A stretch of 64,000 bases of DNA from Flavobacteriales bacterium (GCA_017795025.1 CP051243.1:3062897-3126896); one strand, 5' to 3'; positions 35,458 to 44,942 are shown, counted from the first letter of the stretch. Notes: a model not told the origin generated them from the letters alone. Numbers and translations are program-made.

Positions 35458-35817
35458 ATGGACCAATCCTTTAAAATAGAAGAGCGCTTAAAAAGCGCTC
35501 AGCGAATAAGCGAGGTTTATGCCTCTGGCACGAAGCTGAAGCGCGCTTATCTATTGCTTTTTTTTCTGCCCTCTGAAGCTCCTCAACATCGAATTGCTTT
35601 TGCCGTACCTAAAAGGAAGTTGCCATCTGCCCCCGAGCGCAATCGGGTAAAACGCTTACTGAGGGAAGCCTACCGCTTAAATAAGGACTTGCTTCCAAAG
35701 GAAGGAAGTTACGATTTGGTACTCCTTTTTTTAGGGGATAAAGCACCGGAATTTGCTAAGCTGGAAAAGACCTACCAAAAACTCTGGGAGAAATGGCATA
35801 ATATCCCGCCTTTGTAG
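35458..35817 (+). CDS. rnpA: Ribonuclease P protein component
   Basis: 119 residues from the ATG at 35458; a TTG two codons upstream lies inside the hemD terminator's T run. The protein binds RNase P RNA and helps process tRNA 5' ends. The family signature is present as ERNRVKRLLREAYR (~58-71), and the N-terminus has KIEERLKSAQRISEVYASG. In many bacteria rnpA sits beside rpmH near dnaA; here it is between hemD and an S41 protease, as in other Flavobacteriia. Confidence 0.95.
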   Translation: MDQSFKIEERLKSAQRISEVYASGTKLKRAYLLLFFLPSEAPQHRIAFAVPKRKLPSAPERNRVKRLLREAYRLNKDLLPKEGSYDLVLLFLGDKAPEFAKLEKTYQKLWEKWHNIPPL

Positions 35818-35853
35818 CGGTTTTACCTAAATTAGCGACTTTAGTTCTGCCCC

Positions 35854-37497
35854 ATGAAGAAGATGTTTCCAAGGCTGGGCCGCTGGCTAGGATTAGTCCT
35901 ACTCCTGGTCTTTAGCTTTGCCTACCGACCGGATTATTTCGAAATAAGTAAGCAGCTGGATATCTATGCCAGTGTATTTAAGGAAGTTAGCCTTTATTAT
36001 GTTGATGATACCGATCCGGGTGAGTTAACCCAGGAGGCCATCAACTCTATGTTGGCGGGCTTAGATCCCTACACCAATTACATTCCCGAAGAGGCGGTTG
36101 AAGATTTCAAAATTCGCCGGACGGGGAACTACGGAGGGATTGGCGCTTCGGTAGGTAATCTAAATGGTGATCCAGTAATCACTTCGATTTACGAAGGTTT
36201 TGGGGCCGAAAAAGGTGGATTGAAAGTTGGCGATATTATCCGCGCAGTGGATGGCAAGTCTGTTGCCGAATACAGCGAAGAGGAACTTTCCGAAATTTTA
36301 AAGGGAGCTCCAGGAACCGGCTGTGAGGTAAAAGTGGAGCGAGCCGGAAAGCAAATTGATTTAAAGGTGCTGCGCGAGGAAGTGCACCTTAATGCGGTTC
36401 CTTATGCTGGCCTGGTGAAGGATGGCTATGGATATATTTATTTAAATGCCTTTACTCAAAATGCCAGTGGAGAAGTGTTAAAAGCTTGGCAAGAACTTAA
36501 GGCTAAGGGACCCTTAAAGGGTTTGATTCTCGATTTACGAAATAACCCTGGTGGATTATTGAATGAAGCCATCGCTCTTACCAATTTATTTATCCCTAAA
36601 GATAAGCCAGTGGTACTTACCAAAGGGAAACTGGAGGAATGGCAGCGGACCTATAAAACGCCTAAACAAGCCTTTGATAAAAATATCCCCGTGGCAGTTC
36701 TAATTAATTCATCCAGTGCCTCGGCCTCCGAAATTGTGGCGGGTACCATTCAGGATTATGACCGTGGCATTATTGTAGGTCGTCGTTCCTTTGGTAAAGG
36801 TCTGGTGCAAGAGTCAAGAATGCTGCCCTACGGTGCCCAGTTAAAGGTTACCATAGCAAAATATTATACCCCCAGTGGTCGACTCATTCAGGCGATTGAC
36901 TACGCCGAAAGAGATGAAGATGGTTCGGTAGCTAAGATTCCCGATTCCCTAAGGAGCGAATTTAGAACCCAAAATGGTCGCCTCGTACTCGATGGTGGAG
37001 GGATTGATCCCGATGTGCAAACGCCCAGTGAAAAAGCCAGCGATTTGATTTTGGCTCTCTTCCAGCAGTTTCACATTTTCGATTATGCTACCGACTATTA
37101 CCGCCAAAACCCCAGCATCACTTCAGCAACGGAGTTTAAGGTGGATGAGGCGATTTTTCAGGACTTTAAGTCTTGGCTGCAAGAAAGAGATTTTAACTTC
37201 GATACCCGCACGGGACGCCTTTTGGAACGTTTGGAGGAATCGGCGCAAACCGATGGGTATTCCGATGCACTAGAGCTTGAAATTGCGGCTCTCCGCCAGG
37301 CATACGAGTCACAGAAAATGACTGAAATTGAAAAGCAAAAGGAGGTCATCATGGAGCTTCTACAAGAGGAAATTGTCGCTCGGTATTATTTTGATAGTGG
37401 TCGCTTAGCCAATGCCCTTGGGCACGATAAGGACATTGCCACCGCCCTTGAGTATTTGGAAGACTCCACCAAATATCAAAAGATCTTAAAGCCATAA
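35854..37497 (+). CDS. S41 family C-terminal processing peptidase
   Basis: 547 residues with an N-terminal membrane anchor or signal (LGLVLLLVFSFAY). A PDZ domain (~85-170; GIGASVGNLNGDPVI, AEKGGLKVGDIIRAVDGK) precedes the protease core (FTQNASGEVLKAW, DLRNNPGGLLNEA). The Ser/Lys dyad is visible: Ser in NSSSASASEIVAG (~286-294) and Lys in RRSFGKGLVQ (~315). It likely trims periplasmic or membrane proteins. The O-antigen-ligase-like gene starts 1 bp after its stop, so the transcripts are probably joined. Confidence 0.95.
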   Translation: MKKMFPRLGRWLGLVLLLVFSFAYRPDYFEISKQLDIYASVFKEVSLYYVDDTDPGELTQEAINSMLAGLDPYTNYIPEEAVEDFKIRRTGNYGGIGASVGNLNGDPVITSIYEGFGAEKGGLKVGDIIRAVDGKSVAEYSEEELSEILKGAPGTGCEVKVERAGKQIDLKVLREEVHLNAVPYAGLVKDGYGYIYLNAFTQNASGEVLKAWQELKAKGPLKGLILDLRNNPGGLLNEAIALTNLFIPKDKPVVLTKGKLEEWQRTYKTPKQAFDKNIPVAVLINSSSASASEIVAGTIQDYDRGIIVGRRSFGKGLVQESRMLPYGAQLKVTIAKYYTPSGRLIQAIDYAERDEDGSVAKIPDSLRSEFRTQNGRLVLDGGGIDPDVQTPSEKASDLILALFQQFHIFDYATDYYRQNPSITSATEFKVDEAIFQDFKSWLQERDFNFDTRTGRLLERLEESAQTDGYSDALELEIAALRQAYESQKMTEIEKQKEVIMELLQEEIVARYYFDSGRLANALGHDKDIATALEYLEDSTKYQKILKP

Positions 37498-37498
37498 A

Positions 37499-38764
37499 AT
37501 GCCAAACATCAAAGGGTATTGGTCGGTTTTATTTTTTGCCAGTTTAAGCTATTATACCCTGCTTTTACCTTGGCAAGTGCAATGGATACCGGTAACCTTG
37601 GGAATCATGCTTTCGGGCTTATTTTGGCTACTCGATATGGGTTTCCGCGAGAAGCTACGGCAGCTATCTGGTAATAAGTATGCCGCCCTCTTTTTTGGAA
37701 GTTACCTCCTAGTGGCTTTGGGGGCGAACCACAGTTCGGAGGAAGTTCAGGCTTCGAAAGAATTGTTTTCCAAATTACCTTTTTTGGTTTGGCCCCTGAT
37801 GTTGGGAAGCTTGCCAGCCTTTAGTAAAAAGAAGATTGATCAAATCTTGCGGTTTTTTATTCTCTCGACCGCTGCCTTGGTCTTGGCCTCCTTTGCTTAC
37901 GCTGTTTATCGCTATTCTATTTCAGGCGAGGCCTTTGTGTTTTATTTCGCGGATTTACTGATTCTCTCGGGTGTGCCACCTCATTACCTGGGGATGTATG
38001 TAACCTTTGCCTATGGAATTTTGATGTACCGATTGGTTCAAGGCCGCCCCCTTCTAAAAAGCCTCAGTCTTAATGCCTCTATTTTAGTCCTTTTCATTCT
38101 AGCCATAATCTTCATTTGGGTTAGGATGCAATACTTGCTCTTTATCATGGTGAATGCCTTTTTGGTGGCCCAATACTTTAAAGCCAAACAAGGACGGAAA
38201 ATGGCTATCGGCGCTTTTGGGGGCCTAGTGGCCGTTTTCGTAGTATTGTTATTAAGCATTCCGGGCAGTCGAAAGCGTTTGTTAGATACCTATAATGAAC
38301 TGCGCTCTTTCGAGCAGATGATTGAGAATAAGCAAACCAATCCTCGCAAGTTTCTTTGGCGAGAAGGGCTCGGCGTTATTGCCGATAATTTTTGGTGGGG
38401 CGTAGGAACTGGTTCGGAGAATACCGCTCTCAATAACCGTTTAGAGGAGGTCGATGCTATATTCTGGGATGGCCGCAATACCTACCAGTTGTACGAAATG
38501 CGCTTTAATTACCACAATAGCTTCTTACAAACCTTTGCGGCTAATGGAGTATTTGCCTTTTTAATTCTGCTTACTTTATTTATTTATCCTTTCTTCGACT
38601 TAAAGCGGCATCCCTTTCGAACGGAGGTGCATTTGTTTTTGGGGATTTGCATCTTCAGCTTTATGACCGAAAGCATGTTACAAAGACAAGCCGGGGTGCT
38701 CTTCTTTACTTTCTTCTACGCCTTATTGTTATGCATGCCGCATCAAAGCCCAAAGGCCGAATAG
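37499..38764 (+). CDS. O-antigen ligase/polymerase-like membrane protein (first of two)
   Basis: 421 residues with ~10 hydrophobic helices. The large loop after the middle helices has NFWWGVGTGSENTALNNR and then FNYHNSFLQTFAANGVFAFL, the H-N-x-[FY]-L motif of the WaaL/Wzy family that handles lipid-linked glycans at the periplasmic face. Whether it ligates or polymerises cannot be told. A second protein of the same type is at 47379-48677. It follows the S41 protease by 1 bp. Confidence 0.8.
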   Translation: MPNIKGYWSVLFFASLSYYTLLLPWQVQWIPVTLGIMLSGLFWLLDMGFREKLRQLSGNKYAALFFGSYLLVALGANHSSEEVQASKELFSKLPFLVWPLMLGSLPAFSKKKIDQILRFFILSTAALVLASFAYAVYRYSISGEAFVFYFADLLILSGVPPHYLGMYVTFAYGILMYRLVQGRPLLKSLSLNASILVLFILAIIFIWVRMQYLLFIMVNAFLVAQYFKAKQGRKMAIGAFGGLVAVFVVLLLSIPGSRKRLLDTYNELRSFEQMIENKQTNPRKFLWREGLGVIADNFWWGVGTGSENTALNNRLEEVDAIFWDGRNTYQLYEMRFNYHNSFLQTFAANGVFAFLILLTLFIYPFFDLKRHPFRTEVHLFLGICIFSFMTESMLQRQAGVLFFTFFYALLLCMPHQSPKAE

Positions 38765-38767
38765 GAC

Positions 38768-39604
38768 TCAGTCTTTAAGGTCTTGCTTTTGCTGCAGAGC
38801 TGCCTTATTTATACGGGCTCGTTCGGCATCTAAAAACCATCCGTACTTATTAAAGTATTGCACCGCCGATTTGAGGTGGAGCTTCAGGGCTTTCCAATTT
38901 CGGTACGATCCTTTTTGATAGTGATGAATAATGGATACCTCTGGCCAGTACAAATTTATGCCTTGCAAATTGAGTCGGCGCGACAAATCCACATCCTCCA
39001 TATAAAGAAAGAATCGGGGGTCGAAACCCTGACATGCCTTTATTGCTTCGCTACGGCAAAACATAAAGCAACCGCTTAAAACCGGGACCCTCATTTCCAA
39101 ATCAGGATTTAGGCCCAGGAGCTCATAGTCTTGGGTCTGTTTGCGGAATACAGATTTTAAAGGTGCTGGAAGGAATCTCCGGACGAATAAATCGCTAGGG
39201 CGAGGTAATAACTTTCGTAAGCCCTGATCATCCCCATTGGGGTAGATGATCTTCGGCATTAACAGGGCTACCTCAGGCGATTGCTCCATTTTGGCGTATA
39301 TCGCTTCTATCTGAACGGCCTTAAATTCGATGTCGACATTGGCAATAAGGTAATATTTTGCTTGCCACTGGCGGGCATTTAAAACCAAATTATGCCCCTT
39401 TCCATAGCCCAAGTTCTGCTCGCTAGCTATGTACTTGGTGCCTTTCGGCAGATGCGTGAAATCAAAATTAGTTTGCCCAGGAGCATTATCTACAAATACC
39501 AAAAGGTAGTTCAAGCGCAAGCCATCGAGCCCCTTTAAAAGAGTTTCAATTTCCTGTTTCTTATTGTGATACAAAACCACGGAAATGATGAGGTCGTAGG
39601 TCAT
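38768..39604 (-). CDS. Glycosyltransferase family 2 (WbbL/rhamnosyltransferase-like)
   Basis: 278 residues with the GT-A fold: ISVVLYHNKKQEIETLL at the start, FVDNAPG, EQNLGYGKGHNL, the D-x-D-like NVDIEF (~88-93), GCFMFCRSEAI and FFLYMEDVDLSRRL. Soluble or membrane-associated transfer of a sugar from a nucleotide donor onto the glycan. It is on the opposite strand to most of the locus, divergent from the flippase gene, and converges on the ligase-like gene with 3 bp between stops. Confidence 0.9.
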   Translation of the reverse strand: MTYDLIISVVLYHNKKQEIETLLKGLDGLRLNYLLVFVDNAPGQTNFDFTHLPKGTKYIASEQNLGYGKGHNLVLNARQWQAKYYLIANVDIEFKAVQIEAIYAKMEQSPEVALLMPKIIYPNGDDQGLRKLLPRPSDLFVRRFLPAPLKSVFRKQTQDYELLGLNPDLEMRVPVLSGCFMFCRSEAIKACQGFDPRFFLYMEDVDLSRRLNLQGINLYWPEVSIIHHYQKGSYRNWKALKLHLKSAVQYFNKYGWFLDAERARINKAALQQKQDLKD

Positions 39605-39702
39605 AGATGGAATTGGCCCCTAAGAGTGAACTATTTTTTGTTTTTCCAAGAGGCCTTAAAATTATACTTTGTTCCTTTACGCTCAATTTTCAAGCTCAAA
39701 TC

Positions 39703-40962
39703 TTGCAGCGATTATCCCGCAATATTGGCTATATGGGATTATCCCAAGCCGCAAATTACCTATTGCCGCTGGTTACCTTGCCCTATATTACTAGGGTAGT
39801 AGGTCCTTCTAACTATGGATTAATTGAATTCGCTTCGGTTACCACCGTGTACTTTTCGGCCTTAGTAAGCTATGGTTTTGTGTTTACCGCTACCCGCAAG
39901 GTGGCTGAGCTGCAAAACCGCTATAATCGAATCTCTACTATCTATTCGGTGGTACAGCAGACCAAGTTAATTTTATTGGTTTTAGCGGCCTTATCCTTTG
40001 CCATTTTACTACTTACGGTACCCCAATACCGAAATGAGTTACGGCTCATGTTGTGCGCCTTTCCCTTTGTGATTGGCTGGGCTTTATATCCGGATTTTCT
40101 TTTTCAAGGTCGACAAGACCTGGGGGTAATTGCCCTCGCCAATTTGTTGGTAAAGTCTCTGGGGGCGGTGCTCATTTTTGTGCTCTTGCAAGAGCCAGAG
40201 CAGTTTTACTTTGTATTGGCAATTAATTCCTCTACCCAATTAGCCGCGGCGGCAGTTACCATCCTATATGCCCGTAAAAAATATCCTTGGCTAAAATTTA
40301 GTTGGCAAAGATGGCGCTTGGTAAAGGCTTACTTGTTTAGCGGCTTCTACATGTTTGCCTCTATGTTTTTTACCCGCCTCTATGTTTTCGGGAGTATTTT
40401 GTTTTTAGGCTTTTTATTGCCGCCTGCTCAATTGGGGCTTTTTGCCGCCGCATTAAAACTGATTACGGTAGCGCAGAATTTCCTTGTTATGCCGCTCGGT
40501 AATTCGCTTTATCCCCATTTATCCAATTTATTAAAAACCGATTCCAGCAAGTACCTAAGCGAACGCAAGCGCTTTCGAAATTATCTAATTGCCGCCGGGG
40601 CCTTAGCGGCCTTGGTTACAGTGGTAGGAAAGGATTTGTTAATTGGGCTCTTCTTTGGCGAGGACTATGCCGATGCCGCGCCTTTATTGGCTTTAATGGC
40701 GCCGGTATTTATTTTCACCGCCATTGGTCATTTTAGTTTAAAACAAGGCTTAATGGTTTTAAAAGCGGATAAAGAGAACCTAAGTGCGGTGCTTATTACC
40801 GGGGCTTTATCGGTAATCTTAAATTATCTTTTAATCCAATGGCAGGGCCTTTACGGAGCGGCTTGGGCTAAAATCGGTTTAGAACTATTGCTTGCGGCAC
40901 TGGGCGTTCTGTACTTTAAAAAGGCCCTAGCTAAGCGCGGCTTAACTAAAGTAGCGGCCTAA
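39703..40962 (+). CDS. Polysaccharide flippase (Wzx/MATE-like)
   Basis: About 419 residues and 12 hydrophobic helices. QRLSRNIGYMGLSQAANYLLPLVTLPYITRVVG-type residues open the typical flippase N-terminus, with VGPSNYGLIEFA next. I prefer the TTG at 39703, which begins where homologues do; the ATG at 39607 would add 32 atypical residues and leave 2 bp to the divergent glycosyltransferase gene. The protein moves lipid-linked glycan units across the inner membrane. The gene end overlaps the convergent gene by 21 bp. Confidence 0.88.
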   Translation: MQRLSRNIGYMGLSQAANYLLPLVTLPYITRVVGPSNYGLIEFASVTTVYFSALVSYGFVFTATRKVAELQNRYNRISTIYSVVQQTKLILLVLAALSFAILLLTVPQYRNELRLMLCAFPFVIGWALYPDFLFQGRQDLGVIALANLLVKSLGAVLIFVLLQEPEQFYFVLAINSSTQLAAAAVTILYARKKYPWLKFSWQRWRLVKAYLFSGFYMFASMFFTRLYVFGSILFLGFLLPPAQLGLFAAALKLITVAQNFLVMPLGNSLYPHLSNLLKTDSSKYLSERKRFRNYLIAAGALAALVTVVGKDLLIGLFFGEDYADAAPLLALMAPVFIFTAIGHFSLKQGLMVLKADKENLSAVLITGALSVILNYLLIQWQGLYGAAWAKIGLELLLAALGVLYFKKALAKRGLTKVAA

Positions 40963-41973
40963 CTCCTCTTTGGTTTTAACATCCTCAAAACCCCAAAATT
41001 GGGCGGTTGCTTCCCACTGCTCGGGGCTAATATCCTCCCTTAATTCTCGATAGAGATTGATGAAGAATTTTCGTTCTTCAGCCACAGCTTGTTTGGCATC
41101 CCCAGCGGCTCCGGCAACTTGCATGCGCTTTAACTCTTTGAGGTTAATAGGTTGTTGCTCAATTTCCTGTTTATAGATGTAATGAGGCTTTTTTAGGTAT
41201 ACACAAAAGCCAGTATGGGTGCCCATGGTGTTGCTCATGGTTAAATCGGCCAGTTCGATATGGGTGCGCTGTCGAGCCACAAAATGACGATCAAAGCGAT
41301 GACCATTGGTTACAACTTTAAAGCCTTCCGATTCGTAAGCCGCCACTTTTTCGGGATCCCGAGCATCGAGGTAATACAAACAAATGAGCACGGTGTCAAA
41401 GTCCTTGGCTACCCGCTTTATCTCACGAATAAAGCCATCTTCATCATAGGCGATTTTAATATGCTTAGCACTGTGAAAGGGGTATACCAAAAGGGTTTTT
41501 CCTAGGCTTTTCTTCAGTGTTTTCATTTCCTCTGCCTCGAGCAGGGCCGATGCGTAATGAAGATAGGGGCCAATAGCAATACTCTCCTTCTGGGGGATTT
41601 TGGATTTTAAAATTTTACGCCTCGCCTCACTCATGGTAATGATGCGTGGAAAATGCCAATGGTATTGATCAGGATGAACAATACCCCCTAAAAACAATCC
41701 GTGCTCTAGGTAGGCTTTTAAATCTTGCTCTAGGCCGGCGTATTTTTTTAGATAGGAAGCATAACCGTAAAGGTTATTGTCGATTACGCGTTCTTCTGGT
41801 CCATAGGGAATTTCAGCCGATAGCTGCTGGTAATCAAAGATGCTTAGCTTTTTGCGACGTTCAATTTCGGCCGCCACCGAACTTCCGTTTTTCAGCCTAT
41901 AGGCTTGATACATGGCTTGTTCTAAAAGGGGCTGGGAGGCGGCGAGACGTTTTAAACGATCCTTTAACGACAA
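40942..41973 (-). CDS. Unrecognised polysaccharide-locus protein (343 aa)
   Basis: Soluble, with no signal or membrane helix. Features: VIDNNLYGYASYLKKYAGLEQDLKAYLEHGLFLGG-type N-terminal motif, YPFHSAKHIKIAYDEDGF near 165, FDTVLICLYYLD, KVVTNGHRFDRHFVARQ and SNTMGTHTGFCVYLKKPHY. The arrangement suggests two Rossmann-like halves and a GT-B style glycosyltransferase, which is an inference. Its position between the flippase and a sugar-modifying operon supports a role in the same glycan. Confidence 0.65.
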   Translation of the reverse strand: MSLKDRLKRLAASQPLLEQAMYQAYRLKNGSSVAAEIERRKKLSIFDYQQLSAEIPYGPEERVIDNNLYGYASYLKKYAGLEQDLKAYLEHGLFLGGIVHPDQYHWHFPRIITMSEARRKILKSKIPQKESIAIGPYLHYASALLEAEEMKTLKKSLGKTLLVYPFHSAKHIKIAYDEDGFIREIKRVAKDFDTVLICLYYLDARDPEKVAAYESEGFKVVTNGHRFDRHFVARQRTHIELADLTMSNTMGTHTGFCVYLKKPHYIYKQEIEQQPINLKELKRMQVAGAAGDAKQAVAEERKFFINLYRELREDISPEQWEATAQFWGFEDVKTKEELGRYFS

Positions 41974-42038
41974 TGGAAAAATTTTTGGGCAAGATACAGG
42001 GGATTCTTGACTTCTTTCTTCTCCTTAGCGCAATTCCC

Positions 42039-42065
42039 TTGGCCCGAGGCTTCTTCGTACCTTTG
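42039..42065 (+). promoter_or_regulatory. Promoter of the nonulosonate operon
   Basis: TTG at 42039-42041, a 16-bp spacer and TACCTTTG at 42058-42065 match the Bacteroidota promoter pattern, 17 nt upstream of the ATG at 42083. The seven downstream genes touch or overlap, so this could drive all of them. Confidence 0.6.
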
Positions 42066-42082
42066 CCCTCTCAGCTTTGGAA

Positions 42083-42628
42083 ATGAGTCAACTGCGTAAG
42101 CATTTAAAATTCGGCCTCCCTCAAAAATGGCGTGCCTTTCGGCAGAGATTACGCCTTGGAGCATTAGGTAAAGGTGTTTGGATTGAAAAAAGGGTAGAGC
42201 TCCTGCGCTATCCTAAGAACATCTTTATTCATAGTGATGTGGTGCTTAAGGAAGGTACTAAGATTTGCGCCTGTAATGCCCAAGCCCAAGTGAAGATTGG
42301 CGAGAGAACCACTATCGGTTACCATAATTTCATTTTCGCTAGTGCCGGAATTGAAATAGGCGACGACTGTTTAATTGCGCCTTTTGTGTACATCGTTGAT
42401 TCCGATCATGGAATAAAACGTGCTGAATTAATCAATCGTCAGCCCAATCAAACCGCAGCGGTAAAAATTGGCAATGGGGTGTGGATAGCCAGCAATGTAA
42501 CCATTCTTAAGGGGGTGAATATTGGCGAAGGTGCCGTAATTGCGGCCAACTCCGTGCTTAATCAAAATGTACCGCCCTACGAAATTTGGGGAGGTAGCCC
42601 GGCCAAAAAAATTGGAGAACGTGAGTAA
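42083..42628 (+). CDS. Hexapeptide-repeat acyltransferase (first of two)
   Basis: 181 residues from the ATG at 42083. The left-handed beta-helix is visible as [LIV]-G-x-x-x-x hexads (VKIGERTTIGYHNFI, IGDDCLIAPFVYIVDSDHG, VKIGNGVWIASNVTILKGV, IGEGAVIAANSVL), ending in the usual GSPAKKIG. The catalytic His is in DSDHG. Likely O- or N-acetylates a sugar of the glycan with acetyl-CoA. The stop overlaps the next start by 8 bp. Confidence 0.9.
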   Translation: MSQLRKHLKFGLPQKWRAFRQRLRLGALGKGVWIEKRVELLRYPKNIFIHSDVVLKEGTKICACNAQAQVKIGERTTIGYHNFIFASAGIEIGDDCLIAPFVYIVDSDHGIKRAELINRQPNQTAAVKIGNGVWIASNVTILKGVNIGEGAVIAANSVLNQNVPPYEIWGGSPAKKIGERE

Positions 42629-43322
42629 TTCGGTGGGTATTGTTATTCTTGCTCGCTTGTCATCTACACGCTTGCCGGGCAAAGCTTTAAAGGAAATTGC
42701 CGGTAAAAATGTATTGACCCATATCCTAAACCGCCTGCAAGAAGTAGTTCCCAGCCATCAGATTCTCCTCGCTTGTAGTACGGAGACTTCCGACGATGCC
42801 CTTGAGCAATTCGCTGCAAGGCAAGGCATAGGATGCTATCGAGGGAGTTTGAGCCGAGTGGGGGAGCGATTTTATGAGGCGGCCCAATCTTTAAATTGCC
42901 AGTATGCCGCTCGGATCAATGGCGACAATCTATTTCTGGATCCGGCGGTGCTGCAGCAGATGGTGCTAAAGGCCCAAACAGGTGCCTATCGCTTTTTATC
43001 CAATGTACAAGGCCGCACCTTCCCAAAGGGAATGAGTGTCGAAATTGTGGATATGGAATATTACGGGCTTAAGCTTGATCAAATTAAGCAGGATGCCTAT
43101 TGTAACGAACACGTGATGGTTTGCCTTTATCAGGACCCAAAACCCGAAGATCATTATTATCTGAAGAATGAGATTTTGCCCGAAGCTGCAGGAATTCAAC
43201 TAGCCTTAGATACCCCAGAAGATTTTGCCCGCAGTAAATTTATGCTGGAGCAGATGCCAACTGGGCAATACGATTTGAAAACCACATTTAAGTATTACCA
43301 GAAGTATGAAGCAGAATTTTAA
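42621..43322 (+). CDS. SpsF-like cytidylyltransferase
   Basis: 233 residues from GTG at 42621; homologues begin right at VGIVILARLSSTRLPGK, so the earlier ATG at 42540, inside the acyltransferase, is rejected. The nucleotide-binding R-x-x-S-T-R-L-P-G-K signature is intact, followed by LACSTETSDDALEQFA, CYRGSLSRVGERFYEAA, ARINGDNLFLDP and FPKGMSVEI. The family (SpsF, NeuA relatives) activates sugars with CTP. It overlaps neuB by 17 bp, so its substrate is probably the product of that enzyme or a related sugar. Confidence 0.9.
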   Translation: MSNSVGIVILARLSSTRLPGKALKEIAGKNVLTHILNRLQEVVPSHQILLACSTETSDDALEQFAARQGIGCYRGSLSRVGERFYEAAQSLNCQYAARINGDNLFLDPAVLQQMVLKAQTGAYRFLSNVQGRTFPKGMSVEIVDMEYYGLKLDQIKQDAYCNEHVMVCLYQDPKPEDHYYLKNEILPEAAGIQLALDTPEDFARSKFMLEQMPTGQYDLKTTFKYYQKYEAEF

Positions 43323-44322
43323 AGGAAAGCATGGTCCTCTCTTAATCGCCGAAATCGGCGGAAATCATGAAGGGGACTTCGAATATGCCAAGAAACTCTG
43401 CCAACTGGCAATCGATACCGATGTAGACATGGTGAAATTCCAAATCTATACGGGCGACTCGCTGGTTTCACGCCTGGAAAGTCCGGTTCGTAATAAGCAC
43501 TTCAAAAAATTCGAATTAAGTAAGGAACAGCATATTGAACTGGCCCAAATGGTTAGCGAGGCCGGACTTATGTACACCTCATCCGTTTGGGATTTGCAAG
43601 CCATGGAGTGGATAGACCCTTACATCCCGATTTATAAAATTGGCTCCGGCGATTTAAATGCCTATCCGGTAATAAAGGAAACCGCTGCTACTGAGAAACC
43701 CCTCATTCTTTCAACGGGTTTATCTACTGAGGCCGAGGTGCTCGATGCGGTAGCTTACATTCAAAGCTGTAATCCTTTGTATAAGGACCCCAATATGTTG
43801 GCGGTTTTACAATGTACTAGCATGTATCCGATTAATCCAAGCGATGCCCACCTGAGCGTGATGAAAAGCTTTAAGGAGAAAACCGGTTTAACCATCGGTT
43901 ATTCGGATCACACCGAGGGAAGCAAGGCGCTTCAATATGCGGTGGCTATGGGGGCAGAGGTTTTGGAGTTTCACTTCACCGACCAAAGGGAGGGAAAAAG
44001 CTTTAGGGATCATAAAGTTTCCTTGATGCCCGATGAGGTAAAAGCCTTGATTGAGGAAATTAAGCTTATAAAAGCTTACCAGGGAAACCCATTAAAGAAT
44101 CCCACAGCGATAGAAATAGAGAATGGCCATGAATTGTCATTTCGCAGAGCCGTTTATCCATTAAAGGACCTAAAGGAAGGCACTGAGCTAAAGGAGGAGC
44201 ACCTCACTGTTTTACGACCTAACCACGGTATTGACGCCCGCGAGTATGATCGGGTCTTGGGTAAAAAGCTAAAAGTGGCCGTAAAGGCGCATCAAAAATT
44301 AACCTGGGACATTTTAGAATGA
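43306..44322 (+). CDS. neuB: NeuB-family nonulosonic acid synthase
   Basis: 338 residues with two domains. The TIM-barrel synthase (~1-270) condenses an N-acetyl-hexosamine with phosphoenolpyruvate (IAEIGGNHEGD, MVKFQIYTGDSL, KIGSGDLNAYPV, ILSTGLSTEAEV, GYSDHTEG, EFHFTDQREGK). A SAF/antifreeze-like domain follows (~280-338; AVYPLKDLKEGTELKEEHL). The product could be neuraminic, legionaminic, pseudaminic acid or a relative; the sequence does not say which. No epimerase, dehydratase or aminotransferase for making its sugar substrate is in the window. Confidence 0.92.
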   Translation: MKQNFKGKHGPLLIAEIGGNHEGDFEYAKKLCQLAIDTDVDMVKFQIYTGDSLVSRLESPVRNKHFKKFELSKEQHIELAQMVSEAGLMYTSSVWDLQAMEWIDPYIPIYKIGSGDLNAYPVIKETAATEKPLILSTGLSTEAEVLDAVAYIQSCNPLYKDPNMLAVLQCTSMYPINPSDAHLSVMKSFKEKTGLTIGYSDHTEGSKALQYAVAMGAEVLEFHFTDQREGKSFRDHKVSLMPDEVKALIEEIKLIKAYQGNPLKNPTAIEIENGHELSFRRAVYPLKDLKEGTELKEEHLTVLRPNHGIDAREYDRVLGKKLKVAVKAHQKLTWDILE

Positions 44323-44942
44323 TTGGCGTACAGTACTTTCTTCGTGATTTTCGTCCGCGCTTTTACGGATATCTTACCAAGCTTATCTACGCTGCGAAAA
44401 ATGTTCGGATAGGACCTGACTTTCGCTGTGATAGCATTCCAAAAATATTGATTGATAAAGGGGCTCGGTTGCAAATCGGTACTTCGGTGGAATTGCGACG
44501 GAATGTTGAAATTCGCGTTCACGGAAGCTCACAAACCAGTATTGGGTCTAATGTTCGGATTGATAGAGGGGTACGTATTTTATCGGCTAACCAAAGTCAA
44601 ATAAATATTGAAGACGGCGTGCGAATTGGCCTCTACAGCGTACTTAATGGTGGCGACAACATTAGAATTGGTGCCAAGAGCTTGGTTTCGGGTTTTGTTT
44701 ACTTGCAAACTAGTATGCACGGTTTTAAAAATAAGGCGGTTAGGGTACAGGAGCAAGGCTATAACCATGCTCCGGTTATTTTAGGAGAAGACTGTTGGCT
44801 AGGTACACATGTAGTAGTTTTACCCGGTGTAAACCTTGGCAAGGGCAGCGTAGTGGGCTCGAATGCCGTAGTAAACAAATCGGCAGAAGCCTATAAAGTA
44901 TTAGGCGGTATCCCCGCAAAAGAATTAAAGGAACGAACATGA
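44319..44942 (+). CDS. Hexapeptide-repeat acyltransferase (second)
   Basis: 207 residues. A long left-handed beta-helix with hexads (LQIGTSVELRRNVEI, IGSNVRIDRGVRI, IEDGVRIGLYSVL, IGAKSLVSGFVYL) and a C-terminal GSVVGSNAVVNKSAEAYKVL and GIPAKELK. The catalytic His is in TSMHGF. It overlaps the neuB stop (ATGA) and its own stop overlaps the next gene (ATGA), so it is translated with them and likely modifies the same sugar. Confidence 0.9.
   Translation: MIGVQYFLRDFRPRFYGYLTKLIYAAKNVRIGPDFRCDSIPKILIDKGARLQIGTSVELRRNVEIRVHGSSQTSIGSNVRIDRGVRILSANQSQINIEDGVRIGLYSVLNGGDNIRIGAKSLVSGFVYLQTSMHGFKNKAVRVQEQGYNHAPVILGEDCWLGTHVVVLPGVNLGKGSVVGSNAVVNKSAEAYKVLGGIPAKELKERT

Noticed and set aside
42540-42620. 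Longer N-terminus for the SpsF-like cytidylyltransferase from ATG 42540
   Set aside because: It would lie inside the acyltransferase gene in another frame and add 27 residues before the point where homologues start; the GTG at 42621 fits better.
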